From: CALCMJ01 sp964475415 | GTDB lineage: Bacteria; Bacteroidota; Bacteroidia; Chitinophagales; Saprospiraceae | DNA length: 22,422 bases | Assembly: GCA_964475415.1 (NCBI GenBank) | Contig: CAYYWZ010000066.1 | Span: forward strand, 1-22,422 | Direction of reading: 5' to 3' | Shown: piece by piece, positions 14,472 through 22,422 of the stretch | How the letters are laid out: each line of letters starts with the position of its first letter | How positions within the stretch are numbered: the first letter of the stretch is position 1 | The notes under the pieces: generated by a model | The model's input: only the letters and a program-made list of their open reading frames with translations | Database searches by the model: none | Told to the model about the DNA's origin: nothing | Program-made: the position numbers and the translations under genes

Positions 14472-17400
14472 TCGCTTACATTATCAAAGTTTCGCTCTGT
14501 TGGATTTTATTTTATGCCTTATATCAGTTATTGTATAAGAAGATATCTCACTTTAATATTAATAGAGCATACCTTATAGGTACCTTGTTGTTAGGTGTTT
14601 GTATCCCACTAGTGGAGTACATAAGCTTCTTTCAATCCACTAACGAAGTTGTGACCTACTTTGCTCCTGTAATGCAAGAGATTAATCAGATGGAGGTACA
14701 GGTTGTAGAAGTAAGCAAAGAAGGTATCGATTATATGGGTCTACTTTTCCAGTTATATATGATAGGCCTAATTATTACAGGGATTAGGTTCTTATATGGA
14801 ATAGGTAAAATAATAAAACTTCATTATTCTGGAGAAAAAGAAAATCAAAAAAACTATACACTCATAAGAACAAACAAACTGCATCTACCTTTCTCATTTT
14901 TTTCTACAGTTTACGTAAGCAAGAAGATTCCACTGACAGAAAAAATGACAACTATATTGCAACATGAGTTATGTCATATTTCTGAGCGTCATACCTATGA
15001 TGTGATGCTTATGGAGTTATGTAAAATAATCTTTTGGTGTAGCCCAGTTATATACTTATATAAAAACGCAATAAGAGAAACACACGAATATATTGCAGAC
15101 GCAGTTGTCTTGCAGACCGAAGATAAAAAAGAGTATGGCCAACTCTTGCTAGGGCAGTCACCTACGGGTATCGAGATTGCTCTAGCTCATTCATTTTTCA
15201 ATTCACATTTAAAAAATCGTATAACTATGATGAATCAAAAAAACTCGAGTAGGTCATCTATGGTAAAATATTTTGCCATAGTGCCCGTAGCACTCTTTTT
15301 AGGTATTTTATTTATGTCAAATATTGACAAACAACCTACAGAACAAGAAGCTGAAAATGTAGTACTCAGTGGAAGTTGGGACGATGTTCTTACCGTAATT
15401 GCTCATGGAGAAGGATCTACAATAGAAGAAGATATAGATCTTTTTGTAGGTCGTCTAAAAGCTGACCCAGAGCATCATAAAGACATCTTCAAAGCGGAAT
15501 ACTTAGACTTAAGATCTAAGCATCTTCAACAATTAAATGAATTTAATAGTCTTCTGTTCTCTAAGCTAAAAGATGAAGCTATAGGTGTTAATATAAACAT
15601 CGAGCAAGATGAAAATAAATTCCATTTTATGGTAAGCGCGAATGGCGCAGAGGAAGAGATTCGAACAAGAGTACAAAAATTTGTAGATAACTCAGGGGAT
15701 AATATAGATTATAGCGCTTTAGCTAATCTAGTCCATGATCTTAATGTCAAATATCCGAAACATTACGAGTATATTAATAATGAACTAGGACGACATAGCA
15801 ATATACTTAAGAAGGAATCATTGTTTATGTATGGTATAAAAGCTAAACCTCAGGAAAAGAAAAAGGCTTTGACTGTAGCAGAAGAGATGCCACGTTTCCC
15901 AGGATGTGAGCAAGCTGGAGGTACCATGAAAGAAAAAGAAGATTGCGCAAAACAAAAGATGCTAGAATATATTTATAGAAATATAAAATACCCTGCATCA
16001 GCTAGAGACGCTGGAGTAGAAGGCATGGTTATTATACAATTTACTATTGATAAAAATGGACTAGTACAAAACGCTGAAATAGTAAGAGATCTGGGAGAAG
16101 GTTGTGGAGCAGAAGCCCTGAGAGTAGTAAACCAAATGAACAAAGTTGCTGGTGCATGGACGCCAGGAAAACAGGACAATAAAAAAGTAGATGTCCTATG
16201 GACACTACCTGTAAAATATAAATTACAAGGAGATACAAATGGAGATCAAGAAGAGGCTTCTCCAGCACCAACTTCTCCAGCACCTCCTGTAAAGGAGAAA
16301 AGTAATTTGGGAGATAAGGAGGTATTNNNNNNNNNNNNNNNNNNNNNNNNNNNNNNNNNNNNNNNNNNNNNNNNNNNNNNNNNNNNNNNNNNNNNNNNNN
16401 NNNNNNNNNNNNNNNNNNNNNNNNNNCTTCTCCAGCACCTCCTGTAAAGGAGAAAAGTAATTTGGGAGATAAGGAGGTATTCAAAGTCGTAGAACAGATG
16501 CCCCGTTTTCCTGGATGTGAAGACCTGGAGGGAACACAAAAAGAAATAGAAAACTGTGCTAAAGAGAAAATGTTACAATACATCTATGACAACCTACAAT
16601 ATCCAGCAGCAGCAAAAGACGCTGGTACTGAAGGAATGTGCGTTGTACAATTTATTATTACAGATGAAGGAAGTATACGCTCAACAAAAATACTAAGGGA
16701 TATAGGAAATGGAGCAGGAGATGCAGCAAAGAAGGTAGTAGATGACATGAATAACTTACCTGAAAGATGGAAGCCAGGTATGCAGCGAGGAAAAAAGGTA
16801 AATGTTATGTATACGCTTCCTGTAAGGTTTAAGTTCGAAAGCAAAGATGAAACAATAGATCAAAAAGTGGATACTAAGCAAGATGTCAAAGAGAAAGAAT
16901 ATAGAGTTTTAATGGATGGAAAAGAAGTAAATAAGACTGTTCTTTCTAACATCAACCCTGATATTATAAAAACTATAAACATAGTGAAAGATGAAGATTC
17001 TGGGGTCGTGACTATGTACATAAATAAAAAGGATGATAAGAAAGATCTTAGTTCTGAAAATCTAAAAATGTTCAAGAAGATCTCTAATCCTATTGATGAT
17101 AACAAGAACGATTTTACGGTTATCCTCGACGGAAAAGAAGTAGATAGAGAAGTTCTTTCTACTATTGATCCTAATGATATAGAAACTATAAATGTAATAA
17201 AAGACAAAGAAACTGGTATTTCTACCCTGTATGTCAATAAAAAGAAAGGCAAGCAAGACGGAGATAGTGGTACTGAAGCGCTACAATTTTTCAAGGCTTT
17301 CCCTAACCCTATAGAGGATGTGCTCAATCTTAGTTTTACACATGCAATTGAAGGTGATCTATCTGTAAGAATTTTGAACATGGAAGGAAAAATTATAAGA

Positions 17401-17532
17401 GAATTGAAAGAGGACAATCACAAAGGGCAGTACAACAAAATTATAAATCTAGATGGAATCCAAAGTGGTAACTTAATCATCCAAATATCAAAAGGAGAAA
17501 TGATGTCTAATCACATAATTACTAAGCTATAA
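14468..17532 (+). CDS. BlaR1-like M56 metallopeptidase with two TonB-C domains and T9SS sorting domain (interrupted by scaffold gap)
   Basis: The N-terminal part is a BlaR1/MecR1-type membrane protease: helices near 5-22, 33-52, 90-112 and, after the active site, 180-200 and 268-284. The zinc motif HELCH is at 166-170 and the follow-up HEYIAD at 206-211. A segment of unknown fold (300-460) comes next. A TonB C-terminal domain (about 472-587, PRFPGCE..YIYRNIKYPASARDAGVEG..WTPG) precedes a Pro/Ala/Ser linker and a 100-N gap. After the gap come a second TonB-C domain (to about 16842), two related DGKEV..INP..I.TINIVKD repeats like TonB-receptor plug segments (16897-17030 and 17110-17247), and a T9SS type A sorting domain (FPNP at 17299-17310 to the end, NHIITKL). 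The frames either side of the gap differ only because of the 100 N: merging the identical 55-bp flanks gives one continuous frame of 969 residues. It probably senses an envelope signal and inactivates the repressor encoded just upstream. Confidence 0.8.
16272..16481. repeat. 55-bp identical repeats flanking an assembly gap
   Basis: The 55 bp at 16272-16326 and 16427-16481 are identical, from CTTCTCCAGC to AGGAGGTATT, and the 100 N (16327-16426) lie exactly between them. The unit encodes the Pro-rich linker SPAPPVKEKSNLGDKEV. Just upstream a 15-bp-period repeat of CTTCTCCAGCACC (16257-16269, 16272-16284) is visible. A round 100-N run and exact flanking identity are typical of scaffolding across a de Bruijn graph junction, so this is most simply contig-end overlap, but it could hide a repeated domain module. 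Confidence 0.85.
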
Positions 17533-17556
17533 GAATAACTCCATTGTTAAATAGTT

Positions 17557-17590
17557 AAAAAAGCCAGGTCTTAGGATCTGGCTTTTTTTT
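17557..17590 (+). terminator. Rho-independent terminator (bidirectional)
   Basis: AAAAAAGCCAG (17557-17567) pairs with CTGGCTTTTTT (17578-17588); the stem is extended inside by GTC/GAT around a TTAG loop, and it is followed by T8. It lies 25 bp after the M56 stop. Because the stem carries A and T runs on opposite sides, it also works on the minus strand, ending the convergent lipoprotein gene whose stop is at 17631. Confidence 0.9.
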
Positions 17591-17630
17591 AGAAGAATTT
17601 TAGGAAATATTTTATATAGAAAGGAGGCAG

Positions 17631-18149
17631 TTAATAGTTAAAAGAAAATGTCAACTCTGTAAACTCAAATATAGTAGTGACATCATCACCAAAGCCTTCC
17701 TCAATAAGGTATCTAACTTGTATTATCCCTGATATTGTGTTTTCGTCTATAGAAGTTATTTCCAGTGTGTTTTCAAAACCATCATCTAAGAAAAAACTTC
17801 CTAAAATAGCATCACCACAATTATTAGAAAGAAAAGTATTTGGAGATACAGTACTAGGCTCCGGAAAACTGTCTAGTAAAGTATACGTTCCAGGCGCTCT
17901 AGGAATATCACTGAAATATAAATTTTCAAAAGGACAGCCCGGTTGTTCTCGGACTACGTTAATCGTGAAGTTAATTAGGTCTTGATCTATATTACTAAGC
18001 CATTTTGATCCTTTCCACTCTGCACCGTTTAAAATTCCGCTAGCTATGACAATAGGAATTGTTTCTAATTCGGGAGAGAAGTTTATATCATCATATTGAC
18101 ATGATAGAAAAAAGCCTACCGTCAGAACAGTAATAATAAGTTTTTGCAT
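17631..18149 (-). CDS. Hypothetical lipoprotein
   Basis: The 172-residue protein has a lipoprotein signal (MQKLIITVLTVGFFLSC, lipidated Cys17), followed by QYDD and a strand-rich body with two Gly/Asp-containing segments. It contains GTYTLLDSF and ends in EFTELTFSFNY. I recognise no named family; small Bacteroidota lipoproteins with a strand-rich body (often DUF6252-like) look similar, but I do not assign it. No acid residues right after Cys beyond YDD define surface export. It is transcribed alone, convergent with the M56 operon, sharing its terminator. The ATG at 18149 is the one that gives a proper signal peptide. Confidence 0.75.
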   Translation of the reverse strand: MQKLIITVLTVGFFLSCQYDDINFSPELETIPIVIASGILNGAEWKGSKWLSNIDQDLINFTINVVREQPGCPFENLYFSDIPRAPGTYTLLDSFPEPSTVSPNTFLSNNCGDAILGSFFLDDGFENTLEITSIDENTISGIIQVRYLIEEGFGDDVTTIFEFTELTFSFNY

Positions 18150-18210
18150 AACAAGGTTTCTTTATCCTTAAGGTAGCAAAAATAAAATCATGTTCTTCTA
18201 CAGAAATAAC

Positions 18211-18672
18211 TTAATCCTTTTCTACGATACTTTCTATGACAGATAGAAGTACAAGGGCTATAAGGTTTACTGTAATAGCCGGTAACTCTTGTTCATCATG
18301 ATATAGATAATCTAGTAAGAAAACTACAAGATCTGATTGTTCTACCTTATCTACTTTTGCTTCTAGAAAAATCTCAATAGAGCTGATAGATTTATCATCA
18401 ATAAACAAATAATTTTTTTCTTCTCGCTCTAGAAATGTTTCTATATCGGCTGTACCTCCTGCAGAAATAGTAGAGGCTAGGATGATAAACATTCCAAAGT
18501 CTAGCAGATCAAATTCTGCAGGCTTAAAACTTTCTTTATATTCACCTATAATATGTTCCCAATACCCAGGAAAGTCATCATGTACAACCTGGAATAACAT
18601 AGATTTTTCTTTCTCTCCTATCTCTAGAATATTCAATACATGATCTATATGTTTCTCTTCTACTTTAGGCAT
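18211..18672 (-). CDS. Hypothetical acidic protein coupled to the zinc carboxypeptidase gene
   Basis: The 153-residue product (start MPKVEEKHIDHVLN) is acidic, mostly helical, without signal peptide. It contains one hydrophobic patch (FGMFIILASTISAGG) and a hydrophobic C-terminus (ITVNLIALVLLSVIESIVEKD). No family is recognised. I chose the ATG at 18672, giving an 8-bp overlap with the end of the upstream carboxypeptidase gene, typical of translational coupling. A GTG at 18717 would add 15 residues and a 53-bp overlap, which is less likely. Coupling suggests it works with the carboxypeptidase. Confidence 0.75.
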   Translation of the reverse strand: MPKVEEKHIDHVLNILEIGEKEKSMLFQVVHDDFPGYWEHIIGEYKESFKPAEFDLLDFGMFIILASTISAGGTADIETFLEREEKNYLFIDDKSISSIEIFLEAKVDKVEQSDLVVFLLDYLYHDEQELPAITVNLIALVLLSVIESIVEKD

Positions 18673-19612
18673 GCGTATATATTTCTGATTCTTGTATAAT
18701 GAAAAAACCATCTTCACCCTGTTCTTGGTATAGTGGCATGAGTATCATGCCGTCATAGGGAGAGCAAATATTTCCTTTAATATCTGTTGCTAGAATTTCA
18801 CCCTTTTTGATAGCTTGGAAGTTTTTATAATTGGGTTTCATTTTGAATTGATCGGTCGCCGACACAGGGTGTCTTTCTACGAGGATAGAACATTTAGGTA
18901 AGGGGGATGAATACTTAAGTAATAATTCATCATGCTTGTTTTCTACTATAGTTGGATCTACAGCACCTATGGTTCTCATACAATTGATCAGTGCAGCAAT
19001 AGCGCGATTAGAAGACATGCTGTCGTTATGCTGTCCTGACTCAAAGGTTACAGAAGTTGTATTGATGTCAAAATTCTTGTTATTAAAATAATGCAAGGTA
19101 GTTCCTTGTATACCTTTGAGCATTCCGGTTATAACAGGTGCATGTAATCCTAGTGCTATCTGTAGACTTTCTGGCTCTTCATTAGGTATGGTAAAAATAC
19201 CTCCTTCAGAAGAAGTTGTATGAAGATCTAGAACGATAAGTTTAGTGTATTCTCCTGTAGATAATTCCTTATCTATAGTTTCTAATAATTCTTTCATCTC
19301 TAGATCTTCATGTTCTAGACTGGAGGAATTACTGCTTTTTATTTTTTCAACATGCGTTGCAAAAAATTGTCTGTTGATGTCTTTTTCTATAAATCGTTTT
19401 CCAGCTGTAAAAGCTTTTAGATTTCCTATAAGTCCTAAGAAACATCCTTTATAAGTAAACGCATCATTGACCTTATGTTCTTCTTGTAAAGATTTATAAA
19501 CAGACTCTATGGCAGTGACACCTGAGTGTTCGTTCCCATGCATTGCACTAAGCACTACAAGGAGAGGTCCTTTTCTATTTTCTGTATATCTCGCTATGAC
19601 TCTTTTCTGCAT
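18665..19612 (-). CDS. Succinylglutamate desuccinylase/aspartoacylase family zinc hydrolase
   Basis: This is a cytosolic M14-like zinc amidohydrolase of 315 residues. The zinc ligands are visible: His25 and Glu28 in MHGNEHSG, and His131 in DLHTTSS. The substrate-binding DINRQF (78-83, Asn80, Arg81) and the catalytic Glu191 in TFESGQH are present. The C-terminal part (about 255-315, ATDIKGNICSPYDGMILMP) is the beta-rich domain seen in AstE/aspartoacylase-type proteins. The acyl amino acid substrate is unknown; no arginine catabolism (ast) genes accompany it, so it should not be called astE. The stop overlaps the start of the next gene by 8 bp. The ATG at 19612 directly precedes the first strand. 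Confidence 0.88.
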   Translation of the reverse strand: MQKRVIARYTENRKGPLLVVLSAMHGNEHSGVTAIESVYKSLQEEHKVNDAFTYKGCFLGLIGNLKAFTAGKRFIEKDINRQFFATHVEKIKSSNSSSLEHEDLEMKELLETIDKELSTGEYTKLIVLDLHTTSSEGGIFTIPNEEPESLQIALGLHAPVITGMLKGIQGTTLHYFNNKNFDINTTSVTFESGQHNDSMSSNRAIAALINCMRTIGAVDPTIVENKHDELLLKYSSPLPKCSILVERHPVSATDQFKMKPNYKNFQAIKKGEILATDIKGNICSPYDGMILMPLYQEQGEDGFFIIQESEIYTHA

Positions 19613-19665
19613 TATAGTTTACTTCATGAAGACCGCAAATTTAAAAAATATGCTTTAAAAATATA

Positions 19666-21945
19666 CTAATCAGCATCATCTACTATCTGCAACTTAGCAT
19701 ATTGTAACATGATCCGTTTGTCAGGTGTATCAAGTACATTTTCGAAGTGGATAGTGGCAACATCTCTGTTATCTATCTTCATTACCTTACCCTTTCCGAA
19801 TTTAAGATGAATAACGGTCATTCCTTCTTTTATATCTGTCATATGGTTAGGTCTAAATTCTTTAGGATCCATAGCAAGTTTTTTAGGAGACCCTCCCAGC
19901 CGTTTAAAGTTGCCTTGCAGTTTTTTAGGACTACTGAACTCCGGCTTACTGTTGAACGAAATTTCTGCATCATAATTTTCTTCAGAGATCTCCTCTAGAA
20001 ATCTACTTGGATCATTAAACCTCACCTGTCCATACTGATATCTACTGTTGCTATAACTAAGTGTAAGAAATTGTTCTGCTCGAGTTATTGCTACATAGAA
20101 AAGACGTCGCTCCTCATCTATAGAATCTGGAGAACTCAGCGACATATAAGATGGGAAGAGATTTTCTTCTAGTCCTACTACATACACAGATTTATATTCT
20201 AGCCCCTTTGCGGCATGTACAGACATCATGGTAACGCAGTCTACCTTTTCTTTATCCGTTTCATCTTGGTCCGTCATGAGGGATATACTCTGCAAGAATC
20301 TAGCAAGAGATCTATCTGAATTAGCTTCTTCGCCATCCTCTAGCAAGTCATCTTCTACAAACTCTTGTATACCATCTAGCAGGGCATTGATGTTATCTAT
20401 CCTTCCCTGCGATTCCATTGTATTCTCTGCTTTGAGTAGAGCTATGATGCCACTTTTTTTAGTGATAAACAATGCCGTCTTATAAGCATCTTCTATGATT
20501 GCTTTTTCTTTACTTGCTTTTACAATATTGACATATTCTCCTACATTCTTAGCTGCACGGGCACTGAACTTTATCTTAGATAGGCATTCCCACATACAGA
20601 TGTCATTGTCATCTGAGAGTATCCTTATTTTTTCTACTGTTCCATTTCCGATACCTCTTCTAGGATAGTTGATGCTTCGCTTAAGTGCTTCATCATCTTT
20701 AGAGTTCACTGCTATTCTGAAGTAAGCTAGTAGATCTTTTATTTCTTTTCTGTGATAGAAGGACAGTCCGCCATATATCCTGTAAGGAATATTAAACCTT
20801 CTGAGATGTTCCTCGAAAATCCTAGACTGTGCATTCGTTCTATATAGAATCGCAATTTCACTATTCGCTAGGTGGTGTCTGTTTTTATGTTCTATTATGG
20901 TATCGGCAATTCTCTTTCCTTCTTCAGAATCACTCAGTGCCTTGATTAGTTTTATTTTTTGTCCGCCTTCATTATCTGTCCAGATTTCTTTTTTGATCTG
21001 TTTCCTGTTATGCGTAATAACTTCATTGGCTGCTTTTACAATGAAGTTTGTAGATCGATAATTTTGTTCTAGCTTGAAGGTTTTGACTTCGGGAAAATCT
21101 ACAGAAAACTGCAAAATATTTTCTATAGTAGCTCCTCTAAAGGAATAGATAGACTGAGCATCATCACCTACGATACAGATGTTTCTATTACTGCCTTCGT
21201 ATAAGACAAGTAACTTTAGAATTTCATATTGTAGGTAGTTGGTATCTTGGAACTCATCGACAAGAAGATACTGGAACTGTCGCTGATATTTTGTTCTTAC
21301 ATCATCTGGATTCTGGTAGAGTAGTCTGAACATCTGCAATAGCAGATCATCAAAGTCCATGGCCCCAGCTCTCATACATTTATTATAATAGGCCTCATAG
21401 ATTTTGTAAATCATAGGGCGCTTATTCATACGATCATAGTTGATCATCTCATCATTACCTGCATACATCTGAGGCGTGACGAGGTTGCTTTTTGCTGAGG
21501 ATATTCTAGATCTTACGGCACCGTTATTATAAGCATTTTTGTCTAAGCCCATAGTTTTTATAATCTCATTGACCAGACTCTTGCTATCGTCTGTATCATA
21601 GATTGTAAAATCGTTGGGATATCCTATTCTATGAGCTTCTACTCTCAGAATTCTAGCAAATAAGGAGTGAAAAGTTCCAGCCCAAATCTTATTTCCTCCT
21701 GAACCTACAACACTTTCTATTCTTTCTTTCATCTCTCGAGCGGCCTTATTAGTAAAGGTCAGCGAAAGTACCTGATAGGGTGGAACACCAGAATTAAGTA
21801 GGTGTGCTATCCTGTAAGTAAGTACTCTTGTCTTACCTGATCCTGGACCTGCTATAACCATTACTGGACCGTCTAAGGTAGTAACCGCTTGGCGCTGTAT
21901 ATCATTAAGTTCAGATAGATAACTGTGTTGGCTTAGTTCATTCAT
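19666..21945 (-). CDS. pcrA: ATP-dependent DNA helicase PcrA/UvrD
   Basis: PcrA/UvrD is a 3'-5' superfamily 1A helicase used in nucleotide excision repair, removal of recombination filaments and stalled polymerases. Motifs are complete: Q motif LNDIQRQAV, Walker A GPGSGKT (33-39), motif Ia TFTNKAA, Walker B DEFQDTN (230-236), GDDAQSIYSFRGA, QNYRST, MMSVHAAKGLE, and motif VI EERRLFYVAITRAEQ. The C-terminal segment (MTVIHLKFGKGKVMKI) is the Tudor-like PcrA tail that contacts RNA polymerase. Length is 759 residues from the ATG at 21945 (MNELSQHS), close to the family norm. A further ATG at 21987 adds 14 residues not typical of the family, so I reject it. It stands 53 bp upstream of the carboxypeptidase gene on the same strand and could share its transcript. 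Confidence 0.93.
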   Translation of the reverse strand: MNELSQHSYLSELNDIQRQAVTTLDGPVMVIAGPGSGKTRVLTYRIAHLLNSGVPPYQVLSLTFTNKAAREMKERIESVVGSGGNKIWAGTFHSLFARILRVEAHRIGYPNDFTIYDTDDSKSLVNEIIKTMGLDKNAYNNGAVRSRISSAKSNLVTPQMYAGNDEMINYDRMNKRPMIYKIYEAYYNKCMRAGAMDFDDLLLQMFRLLYQNPDDVRTKYQRQFQYLLVDEFQDTNYLQYEILKLLVLYEGSNRNICIVGDDAQSIYSFRGATIENILQFSVDFPEVKTFKLEQNYRSTNFIVKAANEVITHNRKQIKKEIWTDNEGGQKIKLIKALSDSEEGKRIADTIIEHKNRHHLANSEIAILYRTNAQSRIFEEHLRRFNIPYRIYGGLSFYHRKEIKDLLAYFRIAVNSKDDEALKRSINYPRRGIGNGTVEKIRILSDDNDICMWECLSKIKFSARAAKNVGEYVNIVKASKEKAIIEDAYKTALFITKKSGIIALLKAENTMESQGRIDNINALLDGIQEFVEDDLLEDGEEANSDRSLARFLQSISLMTDQDETDKEKVDCVTMMSVHAAKGLEYKSVYVVGLEENLFPSYMSLSSPDSIDEERRLFYVAITRAEQFLTLSYSNSRYQYGQVRFNDPSRFLEEISEENYDAEISFNSKPEFSSPKKLQGNFKRLGGSPKKLAMDPKEFRPNHMTDIKEGMTVIHLKFGKGKVMKIDNRDVATIHFENVLDTPDKRIMLQYAKLQIVDDAD

Positions 21946-22422
21946 ATAAAAAAGATGTGAATATACCAATATCCTTTCGGTATGCATTATAAAAAATAAT
22001 GATATTTAAATAAGAGGATAAGAAAAAAGCTAAGGCTGTCTTCCTTTTTTACATTTGTCATAATTAGCAAACATAGTAAGTCGTAGGATTATAATGTTTA
22101 ATACTAAAAGTTAATTGTACAAGGTTAGAAATCTTGTACTTAGTTAACATCAATTATCTTTTCTTAGCTAGCTAACCATAACTATCGTGTTCTGATAATA
22201 GCAAAATGAAAAGTATTCTAGAAAAAAAACCAGCCGACATTTTTTAAATCGGCTGATCATTGGGTGTTGTAATAATCATTCCCCTGTGTTCAAACCAACA
22301 ATCACTAAAGAATAATATAACTTGTTATAATTAATTACGACCGTATGATCTTTATCGGATCTTTTATTCTATAATATTTTTATATTTACTATCAAATAAG
22401 AAAAAAATTAAGCCTGCTCAGA
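21946..22422. other. Gene-free right end upstream of pcrA
   Basis: No convincing reading frame is present on either strand. Items seen: a plus-strand TACATTTG (22050-22057) matching a -7 box without a clear partner; a palindrome TATAAC-TT-GTTATA (22316-22329); and a minus-strand terminator (listed separately). The pcrA promoter should lie within the first 100 bp or so, but I see no good -33/-7 pair. The 22256-22422 part could be the end of a transcript or a small RNA reading leftward. Confidence 0.5.
22222..22255 (-). terminator. Rho-independent terminator (minus strand)
   Basis: On the minus strand CAGCCGA (complement of 22249-22255) pairs with TCGGCTG (complement of 22231-22237) around an 11-nt AT-rich loop, followed by GTTTTTTTT (A run 22222-22229). 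This is a sound intrinsic terminator for a transcript coming from the right, 285 bp before pcrA. Confidence 0.75.

Noticed and set aside
16462..17532. A separate gene beginning after the N gap
   Set aside because: Its TTG start lies inside the 55-bp copy that is in frame with the M56 gene before the gap; the sequence is best read as one interrupted gene.
18673..18717. GTG start adding 15 residues to the acidic protein
   Set aside because: It gives a 53-bp overlap with the hydrolase gene; the ATG at 18672 with 8-bp overlap is more usual.
21946..21987. Longer start for PcrA (ATG at 21987)
   Set aside because: The extra 14 residues are not typical of the family, which normally begins a short distance before the Q motif.

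Overview
The window looks like chromosomal DNA of a Bacteroidota bacterium, AT-rich with a high frequency of CTAG. Four things support this: a SprE/PorW-type lipoprotein of the type IX secretion system (T9SS), a C-terminal T9SS sorting domain on another protein, a giant DUF2723 (TMEM260-like) membrane protein, and a TAnnTTTG -7 promoter box. I would not go below phylum; a gliding or environmental lineage is plausible.

Layout. 1-360 has no gene but several hairpins. 362-1206 is a short-chain dehydrogenase whose first part is decayed. 1215-1979 (-) is a DUF1295 membrane protein. 2194-5394 (+) is the DUF2723 protein and 5466-5894 (+) is ribose-5-phosphate isomerase B. A minus-strand block (6035-10956) holds a tiny membrane protein, an unrecognised 258-aa protein without an ATG start, a pentapeptide-repeat protein and sprE/porW; the last two look co-transcribed, with sprE first. 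Divergent from sprE are an envelope M23 endopeptidase and a small HAD-fold phosphatase (11078-12330). A gene-free block of about 590 bp follows, full of palindromic repeat elements.

The most interesting unit is 12857-17590. Three evenly spaced near-identical palindromes precede an apparent operon of an exported TPR protein, a BlaI/MecI-type repressor and a BlaR1-like M56 membrane metallopeptidase. The M56 protein carries an unusual C-terminal tail: two TonB-C domains, two TonB-receptor-plug-like repeats and a T9SS type A sorting domain. A bidirectional terminator ends the operon. The M56 gene contains a 100-N scaffold gap flanked by exactly the same 55 bp on both sides. If the two copies are one overlapping contig end, the reading frame joins perfectly into a 969-aa protein; otherwise further modules are hidden in the gap.

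The right part is all minus strand: a lipoprotein, a zinc carboxypeptidase of the aspartoacylase/succinylglutamate desuccinylase family overlapping an unknown acidic protein, and a PcrA/UvrD helicase. The last 435 bp hold no convincing gene but do hold a minus-strand intrinsic terminator, so a transcript should enter from or begin near the right edge.

Together the window mixes housekeeping genes (rpiB, pcrA), envelope and secretion functions (sprE, M23, DUF2723), and a candidate signal-transduction system in which proteolysis of a membrane sensor may control a BlaI-type repressor.
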